Source: Glycomyces buryatensis
GTDB taxonomy: Bacteria > Actinomycetota > Actinomycetes > Mycobacteriales > Micromonosporaceae
Direction of reading: 5' to 3'
Assembly: GCF_004912275.1 (NCBI RefSeq)
Contig: NZ_STGY01000031.1
Coordinates: 1 to 33,226, forward strand
DNA length: 33,226 bases
Position numbers and translations under genes: made by a program. This document shows positions 23,274 to 31,199 of the stretch, piece after piece. The notes under the pieces are model-generated. The model was not told the DNA's origin, made no database searches, and saw only the letters and a list, made by a program, of their open reading frames with translations. The number at the start of each line of letters is the position of its first letter. The stretch's first letter is position 1.

Positions 23274-25721
23274 ATGCCCGATCGAGGCTCTGCCACCCAC
23301 ATCAGCCTCCGGCCGCTCCGCGTGCAGGCGATGATGACGCAAGAGGAGCTTGCCTTCAAGTCAGGCGTCGGTACCCGCACGATCCGCGACATTGAGACGG
23401 GAAGGGTACGGCCGCAACCGAGGACCCTGCGCCTCCTCGCCGAGGCACTGGACCTGGACGAGGCCGATCTGGCGCTCCTGACCGGGGCGCCGGACGCGAC
23501 CACGTCCGTGCCCCGGGAACTGCCACGGGCGCTCGTCGGGTTCACCGGCCGGGAGCGGCACCTGGACGAACTCCTCGCCGCCGTCGAGGACGGCGCCGCC
23601 CTCGTCGCAGTGCACGGCATGGCCGGCGTCGGAAAGACCTCACTGGCGGTCTGGGCAGCGCACGAACTCGCCCCACGATTCCCCGACGGACAGCTGTTCA
23701 TGGACCTCCGCGGGTTCACCCACCCGGCCGGCCCGCGCCCGCGCCCGGAGTCGGTGCTGACGCGCGTCCTGCGCAACTTCGGCGTCAGCGAGCAGGCCAT
23801 CCCCATCGACATGGACGAGCTGACCGCCCGGTACCGCAGCGCCATCGCCGACCGCCGCGTCCTCCTGATGTTCGACAATGCGGCCAGCGCGGAGCAGGTG
23901 GAAGCCCTGCTGCCGGGCACGCCGGACAGCCTCGTCCTGGTGACCAGCCGACGCGACCTGTCCGCTTTGGCGGGCGCGCATTCGGTGCCGCTCGAACCAC
24001 CGCCGATTTGCGAGGCCGTCGCGATGCTCAACGCCGCCGTCGCCGACCGGATCACCGAGGAGGAGGCCACCGCCGTGGCCGAGCGCTGCGGGCGCCTTCC
24101 CCTCGCGATGGGCCTGGCGGCGGCCCGACTGCGCAGCCGCCCCCTCTGGCAGGCCGAGGACCTCCTGGTTCGCCTCGCCGACGAGGACCGGCTGCTCGAC
24201 GAGCTCGACATGGGGCACCGCGGCGTCGCCGCGGCGCTGCGCGCCTCCTACCTCGAACTCGACCCCGAACACCGGCGATTGCTGCGACGGCTCGGTCTCG
24301 TCCCTGGCGACGAAATCGACGTCCACGCCGCCGCGGCACTGTGCGATGTGGGCGAAGAGCAGGCATCGGCGATGCTGGAGTCCCTGGTGGACGTCCACCT
24401 CGCCGAGACCCGGTCGCCGGGTCGGTACCGGCTGCACGACCTGGTGCGGCTGTTCGCGGCCCGGGTGGCGGGAATGGACGAGGCCGAAGCCGACCTGAAC
24501 GAGGCGCTGCTCCGGCTCGTCGGCGTCTACCTGCACTTCACGTATCAGGCGGCGGCGCGGGTGCATCCGAACAAGCGCCGCTTCACCGAGGGCGCTACCG
24601 CGCACGATATCGGCCTCCCCGGCTTCGCGGGCCAGCCCGACGCCCTGTCGTGGTTCCTGGACGAACGAAGCAATCTGGAGGCCGCCGTGGCCGCGGCGGA
24701 GGGCGCCGGAGGGCTCGAACAGGCCTGGCATCTGGCCACGGCGTTCAATGCGTTCTTCGTGCACGACCCCGATGTGGGCCCGCACGCGACCGTCAACCAG
24801 ATCGCGCTCGACATCGCCCGCCGCACCGGGGACCGCCGCAAGGAGGCATTCACCCTCGGGGACGCGGGACGGCAGTTGCTCGCGGCGGGCAGGCACCGGG
24901 AGGCGATCGCGTATCTCGAACTGTCGGTGGCGCTCAAGCGGGACCTGGGCGAGTTCGGCGACGCGGCGCTGACGCTGGCCAATATCGGCGTCCTGTACCG
25001 GCGGTCGGGGCGGTTCACCGAGGCGGTGGAAGTGCACGAGTCGGCGCTGGCCCAGGCGGAGGCGGCCGCGGACGTGGCGGCGGCGGCGCTCATCAGGACG
25101 AACATGGTGGTTCCGCTGCTGCGGCTCGGACGCTTCGCGGAGGCCGAACGCTGTCTCGCGGCCGCCGAACGCCGACTGGACGTCGGCGACGACCACAATC
25201 GCAATCGCATCGAGGTCTTCCGCGGGGTGCTGGTCCGCGAGCACGGTGATCCGGAGGCGGCCGTGGCCATGCACACCGCCTGTCTCGGGGCCTACCAGGG
25301 GAAGGACGTCACGGCCGACGTGACCGCGACACTCATCGAGCTGGGCGAGGACCTGCTGCGGCTGGACCGGGGTGGCGAGGCCGCCACCCACCTCGAACGG
25401 GCCGTCGAATACGCGGTGACGCTGACCGATCCGTCGCTCGAGCGCTCCGCCCGGAACGGCCTCGGACTCGCACGCGCCCTCTCGGGCGGCGTCGAGGAGG
25501 CGATCGCCCACCTCGAGCGCGCGGCGGCCCTGGCCGAGTCCCATGAGGACGCCTACGAGCTCGCGCGGGCCCACCACGGCCTCGCCGATGCCCATGGCCT
25601 GCTGGGCGACGCCGCCCTGGAGCGAAAGCACCTGCTCAGCGCCGCAGCGGCCTATGACGCCTGCGGCGTGCCCGAGGCCGCGGTGGTCGCCGCACGACTG
25701 GACCGGGTCGAGCAGCGGTGA
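23274..25721 (+). CDS. XRE-NB-ARC-TPR regulator (STAND ATPase)
   Basis: This 815-residue protein combines an XRE-type helix-turn-helix (about 13-70, MTQEELAFKSGVGTRTIRDI), an NB-ARC ATPase and C-terminal TPRs. The P-loop is GMAGVGKTS at 115-123, Walker B is RRVLLMFDN at 194-202, a sensor strand VLVTSRRDL follows at 221-229, and CGRLPLAMGLAA is the GLPL-type motif. A winged-helix-like segment ends in YRLHDLVRLFAARV. From about residue 500 the chain is TPR-like (EAIAYLELSVALKRDLGEFG, EAVEVHESALAQAEAAADVA). STAND proteins of this type are ATP-dependent switches that control secondary metabolism, development or defence. It starts 91 bp after the M48 operon on the same strand and may sense its state; this is inference. 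Confidence 0.92.
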   Translation: MPDRGSATHISLRPLRVQAMMTQEELAFKSGVGTRTIRDIETGRVRPQPRTLRLLAEALDLDEADLALLTGAPDATTSVPRELPRALVGFTGRERHLDELLAAVEDGAALVAVHGMAGVGKTSLAVWAAHELAPRFPDGQLFMDLRGFTHPAGPRPRPESVLTRVLRNFGVSEQAIPIDMDELTARYRSAIADRRVLLMFDNAASAEQVEALLPGTPDSLVLVTSRRDLSALAGAHSVPLEPPPICEAVAMLNAAVADRITEEEATAVAERCGRLPLAMGLAAARLRSRPLWQAEDLLVRLADEDRLLDELDMGHRGVAAALRASYLELDPEHRRLLRRLGLVPGDEIDVHAAAALCDVGEEQASAMLESLVDVHLAETRSPGRYRLHDLVRLFAARVAGMDEAEADLNEALLRLVGVYLHFTYQAAARVHPNKRRFTEGATAHDIGLPGFAGQPDALSWFLDERSNLEAAVAAAEGAGGLEQAWHLATAFNAFFVHDPDVGPHATVNQIALDIARRTGDRRKEAFTLGDAGRQLLAAGRHREAIAYLELSVALKRDLGEFGDAALTLANIGVLYRRSGRFTEAVEVHESALAQAEAAADVAAAALIRTNMVVPLLRLGRFAEAERCLAAAERRLDVGDDHNRNRIEVFRGVLVREHGDPEAAVAMHTACLGAYQGKDVTADVTATLIELGEDLLRLDRGGEAATHLERAVEYAVTLTDPSLERSARNGLGLARALSGGVEEAIAHLERAAALAESHEDAYELARAHHGLADAHGLLGDAALERKHLLSAAAAYDACGVPEAAVVAARLDRVEQR

Positions 25722-25894
25722 GGATGCGCCCCGGGGAAACCTCGGCCGTATGGGGAACTACCGATTCTCCACTGCCCATTTTGTGCATTCAGTACGCCTC
25801 GTTACCTCCTAATTGGGCCAAACCGACCCAGGTGGCGCGTGAGGCTGGGACCCTCGAAGTCCGGATGACGGTACATCGCAATGAGGAGGGCGTC

Positions 25895-26020
25895 ATGCGC
25901 GAATTCTGGGCCGAGCTCGTGGGGACCTTCTGCCTGGTCTTCTTCGCCGTCGGGTCGGCGGTCTACGGCATCGAGACCGAATTCGAACCCGAACTCGCGA
26001 CCGAGTCCGCCGCGGCCTAG
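25895..26020 (+). pseudogene. Aquaporin (MIP family) N-terminal stub, 41 aa
   Basis: The 41-residue frame opens MREFWAELVGTFCLVFFAVG then SAVYGI, which is the first helix of an aquaporin: AE, GTF, LVF and GSAV all fall at the conserved positions of AqpZ-type channels. It then runs into an acidic tail (ETEFEPELATESAAA) and stops. All later helices and both NPA motifs are absent, and the next gene's 3' end begins 19 nt on. GAGGAGG is just before the ATG, so it could still be translated as a one-helix peptide. A relic left by a deletion is most likely; a functional small membrane peptide is possible. Confidence 0.7.
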
Positions 26021-26039
26021 CCTTCGCGCGCCGGCCGGG

Positions 26040-27197
26040 TCACTCGCTTCGGCGGGCGTTGAGCCGGGCGGCCTGGCGGGTCAGGTGGCCGACCTCGGCG
26101 ATGTTCGTCGCCTTCTGGGCCGCCTCGACATACAGCCGTGCCGCCGTCACCGGGTCGCCGTCGCGCTCGTGGAGGTACGCCGCCACCGCGGTGTAGCGAG
26201 GCAGCGTGTCGTCCAGTTTCGCGAGGGCCGCCAGGCCGGCGCGCGGTCCGTCGGCCTCGCCGACGGCCACCGCGCGGTTGAGCCGGACGACCGGGCTGTC
26301 GGTCAGGAGAGCGAGCTCGTCGTACCACTCGACGATCTGCACCCAGTCGGTCTCGTCGGCGGCTTGCGCGTCGGCGTGGAGTGCCGCGATGGCGGCCTGG
26401 GCCTGGAACTCCCCCAGCCGGTCGCGGGCGAGGGCCGCTTGGAGGACTTCGACGCCCTCGGCGATCAATGCGGTGTCCCAACGGCCTCGGTCCTGTTCGG
26501 CGAGCGGGACCAGGCTGCCGTCGGGCGCGGTTCGTGCCTCGAGTCGGGCGTGGTGGAGCAGCATGAGGGCGAGCAGACCCGCCACCTCGGGGTGGTCGAT
26601 CCGGGCCGCGAGCTCCCGGGTGAGCCGGATGGCCTCGGCGGCGAGGTCGACGTCGCCGGAGTAGCCCTCGTTGAAGACCAGGTAGAGGACGCGCAGCACC
26701 GTGGCGACATCGCCGGGCTGGTCGAACCGCACGCCGGACACGGTGCGCTTGGCCCGGCTGATGCGCTGCGCCATGGTCGCCTCGGGCACCAGGTAGGCCT
26801 CGGCGATCTGGCGGGTGGTCAACCCGCCGACGGCGCGGAGCGTGAGCGCGACGGCGGAGGAGGGCGTCAGCGACGGGTGGGCGCACAGGAAGTAGAGCTG
26901 GAGCGTGTCGTCCACCGCGGGACCGGGCCCCGGCGGGGGCTCCTCGTCGATGCGGTCCTCGCGATTGCGGCGGGCGGTGTCCGCCCGGGCCTGGTCGAGG
27001 AATCGGCGCCAGGCCACGGTGACCAGCCAACCCTTGGGATCGCGCGGCGGGTCGTCGGGCCAGACGCGGATCGCCTCGACCAGGGCGTCCTGCACGGCAT
27101 CCTCGGCCGCCGCGAAGTCGGCTCCGCGGCGGACGAGGATTCCGAGCACGCTCGGTGTGAGGCTCCGGAGCAGCAGCTCGTTCACCTGGGCGTTCAC
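26040..27197 (-). CDS. ECF42-type RNA polymerase sigma factor with TPR-like C-terminal extension
   Basis: This 385-residue factor has sigma region 2 at the N-terminus (ADFAAAEDAVQDALVEAIRV and PKGWLVTVAWRRFLDQARA) and region 4 near 120-165 (GLTTRQIAEAYLVPEATMAQ, then RISRAKRTV). A C-terminal extension of about 200 residues follows, beginning RVLYLVFNEGYSGD (DUF6596-like) and ending in helical repeats (LPRYTAVAAYLHERDGDPVT). This architecture and a DGPF-protein gene just upstream define the ECF42 group, which has no anti-sigma factor; control is thought to lie in the extension. The GTG at 27197 overlaps the DGPF-protein stop (GTGA), so translation is coupled. The ECF42-like promoter at 27653-27679 suggests autoregulation. 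Confidence 0.92.
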   Translation of the reverse strand: MNAQVNELLLRSLTPSVLGILVRRGADFAAAEDAVQDALVEAIRVWPDDPPRDPKGWLVTVAWRRFLDQARADTARRNREDRIDEEPPPGPGPAVDDTLQLYFLCAHPSLTPSSAVALTLRAVGGLTTRQIAEAYLVPEATMAQRISRAKRTVSGVRFDQPGDVATVLRVLYLVFNEGYSGDVDLAAEAIRLTRELAARIDHPEVAGLLALMLLHHARLEARTAPDGSLVPLAEQDRGRWDTALIAEGVEVLQAALARDRLGEFQAQAAIAALHADAQAADETDWVQIVEWYDELALLTDSPVVRLNRAVAVGEADGPRAGLAALAKLDDTLPRYTAVAAYLHERDGDPVTAARLYVEAAQKATNIAEVGHLTRQAARLNARRSE

Positions 27198-27601
27198 TCC
27201 GTGATCGTGGGAGGCTCGCTCAGGAACGGGCGCAGCTCGAGCCACTCGTGGATCGGCTCCCCGCCGGCGCCCGGGGCGGCCGACAGTTCCCCGGCCAGTT
27301 CGAGCGCGCGGTCGTAGGTGTCGACGTCGATGATCATCCAGCCCGCGATGAGGTCCTTCGTCTCGGCGAACGGGCCGTCGGTGATCGGCGGGCGGCCCTC
27401 GCCGTCGTACCGGACGAACGTCCCCTCGGGGGCGAGCGCCTCGCCGCCGACGTACTCGCCGGTCTCCTCGAGCCGGTTCGCGAAGTCCCGCATGTACTGG
27501 ATGTGGGCCGAGACCTCCTCGGGCGTCCACTTGTCCATCGGGACGTCGTTGACCGCCGCCGGGTTGCCGCGGTAGTGCTTGAGCAGCAGGTACTTAGCCA
27601 T
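27194..27601 (-). CDS. YCII-related DGPF-domain protein
   Basis: This 135-residue cytoplasmic protein has the YCII/DGPF fold: MAKYLLLKHYRG at the start, GEALAPEGTFVRYDGEGRPP, then ITDGPFAETKDLIAGWMIID containing the DGPF motif, and a final helix ALELAGELSAAPG. Its biochemical role is unknown; DGPF proteins are the standard partners and targets of ECF42 sigma factors. The ATG at 27601 has GAGGAG about 7 nt upstream; the frame extends 15 residues more, but without family support. It is translated first in the operon and overlaps the sigma gene by 4 nt. A small hairpin GCGACC-CGTTT-GGTCGC at 27624-27640 lies in its leader. Confidence 0.92.
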   Translation of the reverse strand: MAKYLLLKHYRGNPAAVNDVPMDKWTPEEVSAHIQYMRDFANRLEETGEYVGGEALAPEGTFVRYDGEGRPPITDGPFAETKDLIAGWMIIDVDTYDRALELAGELSAAPGAGGEPIHEWLELRPFLSEPPTITE

Positions 27602-27652
27602 CGTATTTCTCCTCGGTGATGATGCGACCCGTTTGGTCGCGCTCACTACTGG

Positions 27653-27679
27653 GACGGAGCCGGGTACGGGTTCTCGACA
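27653..27679 (-). promoter_or_regulatory. ECF42-type promoter
   Basis: On the minus strand TGTCGA (27679-27674) is followed after 17 nt by CGTC (27656-27653). Published ECF42 targets have TGTCGA at -35 and CGA/TC at -10. The DGPF-protein start is 52 nt downstream of the CGTC, so autoregulation is expected. Confidence 0.75.
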
Positions 27680-27761
27680 TCCGCGACCAATTTTTCTCGG
27701 ATCTTTTTTCGAGCCTAGACGACCGGCCCTGAGCTGGCATTTCTATCCGGACAGGAAAGAA

Positions 27762-27805
27762 CCCCGCCGGCAATCCGCTTGCAGAGCAAGCAGGAGCCGA
27801 CGGGG
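27762..27805 (-). terminator. Two-tier hairpin after the pectate lyase gene
   Basis: Outer arms CCCCGCCGGC (27762-27771) and GCCGACGGGG (27796-27805) pair with one G-T. Inside is a perfect stem GCTTGC-AGA-GCAAGC (27777-27791). On the minus strand the structure is followed by TTCTTTCC, consistent with a terminator 22 nt past the lyase stop. Confidence 0.75.
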
Positions 27806-27827
27806 GCTTCCCTGAACTGAATGCGAA

Positions 27828-29381
27828 CTAACTCGCGTAGGTTTCGAATTCGGCGATCTTCGGGGTGCCGTTCGAGCTGGTGATCTCGAAGTTGATCTTG
27901 GTCAGGGACGTGGCGGAGAAGGTGATGGTGCCGGCCCCGGTGCCGGAGGCGAGGACGGCGCCGTTGCCGTTGTTCACGAGCCGCCAGGAGCCGATACTGC
28001 CCGTGGTGCCCGTGGGCTCGCGGATGACGACTTTGGACACCGTGGTGGCGCTGTCCCACTTGATCGAGACGCGCCCCGTGGAGGACGTCGGCGACCAGTA
28101 GGTGCTCATATTGCCGTCGCGGACATTGCCGTAGCTGGTTCCACTGGCCTTGCTGGAGCCGTCGGCGTCGGCACTGAGGCTGAGGTTGGTGCCGCCGGGC
28201 TGGCCCGGGTCGGTGGGGCTCGTCGTCGGGTCGGTGGGGTTCGCCGTGGGGCTGGTCGGGCCCGTCGACGGGGTCTGCGAGGAGCAGTTGCCGTCCGAGA
28301 CCTTGAGACCCTTGTTGGCGCCCGCCGTCTCCGCCACGATGGCCGGCACGCATTCGGCGCGGTCGAGGGGGTACGAGTACGGGATGCTGACGGTCGTGGT
28401 CGACGTCGGGTTGGGACCGGCGGGGTAGTTGTCGCTGCCCGGGCTGGACCAGGTCACGTTGTCGAAGATATTGCCGCTGACCTGCCAGGTGCCGCGCAGG
28501 TCGGTGTAGAAGGTGCCGAGGACGTCCTTGGAGTCCTCGAAGTAGTTGTTGTCCACCTTGACCTTGGCGCCGACGCGGGAGTTGATGCCCGACTCGACGA
28601 TGCCCGTGAAGTGGTTGTTGTAGGTGTGGGCCGTGCCGGCCCGCAGCAGCGGTACGCGGGAGTTGAGGTTCTGGTACAGGTTGTGGTGGTAGGTGATGAA
28701 GCTGTTAGCGGTGTCGCTGTCGCCGGAGCCGACGAGGCCGCCTCGCTCGGAGTTGCGCAGGATGCTGTACGACAGGGTGACGTACTTGGTGTCGTTCTTC
28801 ATGTCGAAGAGCCCGTCGTAGCCCTCGGACTCGCCGCCCGAGGCCTCCAGGGTCGTGTGATCGACCCAGACATTGCGGACGCCGCTTTCCATGCCGATGG
28901 CGTCGCCGCCGTTGGAAGTGGGCGAACCCGACTTCTTGACGTTCTTGACCGTCACGTTCTGGATGATGATGTTGCTGGCTTCGCGAATATGGATGCCCAG
29001 CTGGTCGAAGACGGCTCCACTTCCGACTCCGACGAGGGTGACGTTGCTGATCTGCTTGAGTTCGATGACGCCGTCAGCGGTGTTGCAGCTACCGCCGGAC
29101 ACCTTGCTGGTGTTGCCGTGGTTGATGGTTCCTTCAACCTGGATGATGATCGGCGTGCTGGAGCTGGCCCGGTTGCACAGGGCCGCATGGATCTGGGTGC
29201 CCGTGGTCGCCCGCACCGTCTGCCCGCCGGCGCCGCCGGTGGTGCCGCCGTTCTGGGTCGCGTACCCGGTGGCGCCCGTGGTCTGCGCCGACGCGCTGTT
29301 CATCGACATGGCGACACCGGCGATGACCACGGCTGCCGTGGCCAGGGCGGTGCCGATTTTAAGACTGATCGACCGTCTCAT
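27828..29381 (-). CDS. Secreted pectate lyase (PL1) with C-terminal carbohydrate-binding-like domain
   Basis: This 517-residue extracellular enzyme cleaves pectate by calcium-dependent beta-elimination. A signal peptide is at about 1-33 (MRRSISLK, hydrophobic core, NSASAQ). The parallel beta-helix runs from about 35 to 345, with VWVDHTTLE at 171-179, calcium-site acidic residues, and RVPLLR at 242-247, the RxPxxR motif whose first arginine is the expected catalytic base; YNNHF follows. A Pro/Thr linker (about 370-397) joins a C-terminal domain (398-517) that resembles F5/8 type C or CBM32-like beta-sandwiches (NVRDGNMSTYWSP, KINFEITSSNGTPKIAEFET). GAGAGG is about 10 nt before the ATG. Together with the GH5 gene it points to plant cell wall degradation. 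Confidence 0.95.
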   Translation of the reverse strand: MRRSISLKIGTALATAAVVIAGVAMSMNSASAQTTGATGYATQNGGTTGGAGGQTVRATTGTQIHAALCNRASSSTPIIIQVEGTINHGNTSKVSGGSCNTADGVIELKQISNVTLVGVGSGAVFDQLGIHIREASNIIIQNVTVKNVKKSGSPTSNGGDAIGMESGVRNVWVDHTTLEASGGESEGYDGLFDMKNDTKYVTLSYSILRNSERGGLVGSGDSDTANSFITYHHNLYQNLNSRVPLLRAGTAHTYNNHFTGIVESGINSRVGAKVKVDNNYFEDSKDVLGTFYTDLRGTWQVSGNIFDNVTWSSPGSDNYPAGPNPTSTTTVSIPYSYPLDRAECVPAIVAETAGANKGLKVSDGNCSSQTPSTGPTSPTANPTDPTTSPTDPGQPGGTNLSLSADADGSSKASGTSYGNVRDGNMSTYWSPTSSTGRVSIKWDSATTVSKVVIREPTGTTGSIGSWRLVNNGNGAVLASGTGAGTITFSATSLTKINFEITSSNGTPKIAEFETYAS

Positions 29382-29662
29382 TGGTTGTTACCTCTCTAGA
29401 GGGAGATATTGAGGTATTTCAATGAATCTACGGCAAGGGCTTTCAGGTGGTCAATAGAAACGTGCAACCGATTGCAGAGAATTTTCGACCGACCGCAATG
29501 GACGGGCCGCAGCGGCCGACCGGCGCCGAGGTGGCGAGGGTTGCGAGATCTCCGCTCGGGCGGTTCCAATTCGGCGAGTTTCGGTTCGAGGAGGTCCACG
29601 GTCACGCCGGACGACGCGAAAATCGAGTTGGCGCTTGAGCTTGTCCCCCATAGCCTCAGGTC
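29382..29662. promoter_or_regulatory. Divergent spacer between pectate lyase and GNAT genes
   Basis: Near the lyase is an inverted repeat ATTGA-N6-TCAAT (29408-29423), 27 nt before its start, a possible operator. Near the GNAT gene TTGGCG (29628-29633), 17 nt, TAGCCT (29651-29656) forms a good promoter that ends 6 nt before the ATG. No gene is supported inside the gap. Confidence 0.5.
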
Positions 29663-30403
29663 ATGGAGCTACGGTTCGAAATCGAAGCAGAGCGCTGGCG
29701 GGCGTTCGAGGGTGCTCGTCTGGCCGGGGAGGCCTGGACATGGCGGCGGCCGGACGGGAAGCGGTTCGTCTCCTTTGGGGACGGCGCGGCGGTGGAGCTG
29801 GCGCGGCGGATCGGCCTGGAGCACGGCGAGGCGTTGTACACCGAGGTCGACTCCGCGGATGCGAAGGCGCTGCGGCTGCTCGGTTCGGTGCCGTTCGTCG
29901 GGGATCGGACCGAGCACGTGTGGGAGGTGCCGACGCGCACGGGGTTGTCGCAGGCGCCGCTGGAGGAGTTCGAGGTGTCCTCCCCCGAAGCTCTCGGGCA
30001 TGACCGGGTCCGGGAATTCGATGACCTGCTGCGGCAGGATTCGCCGGGGTTGTGGGGCTGGGAGTGGACGGCGGAGGACTGGGCGGCCGAGCACGATTCG
30101 AACTATGACCCGGCGCTGTATCCGATTGCACTGGAACCGAAGACCGGCGAGCTCGCCGGCATGGCACGGGTATGGCTAAATCCGTCGGGGCCGCGCCTGG
30201 GCTTGGTCGCGGTGGCGCGCGGCTTCCGCAGGCGGCGGCTGGGTGCGGCGCTCTTGGCGCGGGTCGGATCGCTCTTGGCGGAGCGCGGGTTCGAGACGAT
30301 GGCAAGCGAATGCGACGCGTCGAACTCGGCCTCGATCGCGCTGCTGTCCGCGGCGGGCGGACGCCGAGTGGGCAGAACCGTGGAGCTGGTCTACCGGCCC
30401 TAA
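29663..30403 (+). CDS. GNAT-family N-acetyltransferase
   Basis: This 246-residue cytoplasmic enzyme transfers an acetyl group from acetyl-CoA to an unknown amine. The C-terminal GNAT half is clear: ELAGMARVWLNP, LVAVARGFRRRRLGAALLAR (the acetyl-CoA loop, here R-R-R-R-L-G-A), RGFETMASECDASNSASIAL, then LLSAAGGRRVGRTVELVYRP. The N-terminal half (RWRAFEGARLAGEAWTWRRP) resembles the first half of two-domain GNATs. The ATG has no ribosome site; the promoter at 29628-29656 would give a leaderless message. Its 3' end lies opposite the tail of the methyltransferase frame. Confidence 0.85.
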   Translation: MELRFEIEAERWRAFEGARLAGEAWTWRRPDGKRFVSFGDGAAVELARRIGLEHGEALYTEVDSADAKALRLLGSVPFVGDRTEHVWEVPTRTGLSQAPLEEFEVSSPEALGHDRVREFDDLLRQDSPGLWGWEWTAEDWAAEHDSNYDPALYPIALEPKTGELAGMARVWLNPSGPRLGLVAVARGFRRRRLGAALLARVGSLLAERGFETMASECDASNSASIALLSAAGGRRVGRTVELVYRP

Positions 30404-31189
30404 GCGTTTGCGGGCGAGGGTTTCCAGGTAGTCCACCGGGAGGACGAACCGGTGTTCCTCCGTCTTGCCGTTCACGGCGAAGAGCTCCCGCAGGCCCGCC
30501 CTGAGCTCCTCCCAGCGCCCCGTCGGCTCCACGGCCGAGCGAATCATGATCCAGGCCGGATTGCCGTTGACGATCTCGTCGACGGCCGCGTCCAGGTCGT
30601 CCCACACGACGTCGACCGTGCGGACCGTGAAACTCAGCCGCACCGGCAGGTCCGCGAAGAGCTCGGCGACGTTCTCGGGGCGGGACCACCGCTCGACCGG
30701 TGAGACCCCGCCGTTCGGCAGGAACCGCCCGGCCAGCGGGGCCATGGCGCCGAACGCCGATTCGGGGGTCCAGGCCAAGACCGCGATGCGGCCGCCCTTG
30801 CGGCACAGGCGGACCAGCTCGGTCGCCATCGCCACCGGGTCGGGCGCGAACATGCACCCGAACGCCGAGGCGACGACATCGAAACCGGCGTCGTCGGCCG
30901 GGACGGCCGTCATGTCGGCCTGGATCCACTCGACCGCCGCCCCGGCGTTCTCCGCCCGGACGCGGGCCAGGTCCAGCAGTGCTCCGGCCGCATCCAGCGC
31001 GGTGACCTTGGCGCCCGCCTCGGCTGCCTCGATCGCGAACGCGCCTGGGCCGCAGGCGAGATCGAGTACTTCGTTTCCGGGCCTGGTGTACGTCTCGGCC
31101 AGTCGCACGCTCGCCTCCGCCCAGCGGTCGCCCGCGGCGGCGTAGTCGCCCTTACTCCAGAATTCTCCGGGTTGCATTGCCGTTCCCAT
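30176..31189 (-). CDS. SAM-dependent methyltransferase with abnormal antisense tail
   Basis: The first about 262 residues form a class I methyltransferase of the UbiE/Methyltransf_11 kind: MQPGEFWSKGDYAAAGDRWA, motif I VLDLACGPGAFAIEAAEAG, DAAGALLDLAR, FDVVASAFGCMFAPDP, RLCRKGGRIAVLAWTP, ending VDYLETLARKR. The last 75 residues (LGPVDQLHGSAHSASARR onward) are R/Q/P-rich and lie wholly antisense to the GNAT gene, so they look like read-through of non-coding frame. A TAG lies one frame over, immediately after ARKR. A lost stop, a one-base frameshift or a sequencing error could explain it. The gene starts 10 nt after the metallochaperone stop (alternative ATG at 31177), so it is the second gene of that operon. 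Substrate unknown. Confidence 0.8.
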   Translation of the reverse strand: MGTAMQPGEFWSKGDYAAAGDRWAEASVRLAETYTRPGNEVLDLACGPGAFAIEAAEAGAKVTALDAAGALLDLARVRAENAGAAVEWIQADMTAVPADDAGFDVVASAFGCMFAPDPVAMATELVRLCRKGGRIAVLAWTPESAFGAMAPLAGRFLPNGGVSPVERWSRPENVAELFADLPVRLSFTVRTVDVVWDDLDAAVDEIVNGNPAWIMIRSAVEPTGRWEELRAGLRELFAVNGKTEEHRFVLPVDYLETLARKRLGPVDQLHGSAHSASARRGQQRDRGRVRRVAFACHRLEPALRQERSDPRQERRTQPPPAEAARHRDQAQARPRRI

Positions 31190-31199
31190 CGATAGGTGC

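Noticed and set aside
27198..27530. N-terminal extension of the ECF42 sigma frame across the DGPF gene
   Set aside because: It is out of frame with a well-supported gene and arginine-rich; the GTG overlapping the DGPF stop begins the sigma domain.
27674..27679. TGTCGA as part of an SOS box
   Set aside because: It lacks the second half-site, while its spacing to CGTC and the adjacent DGPF/ECF genes fit the ECF42 promoter.
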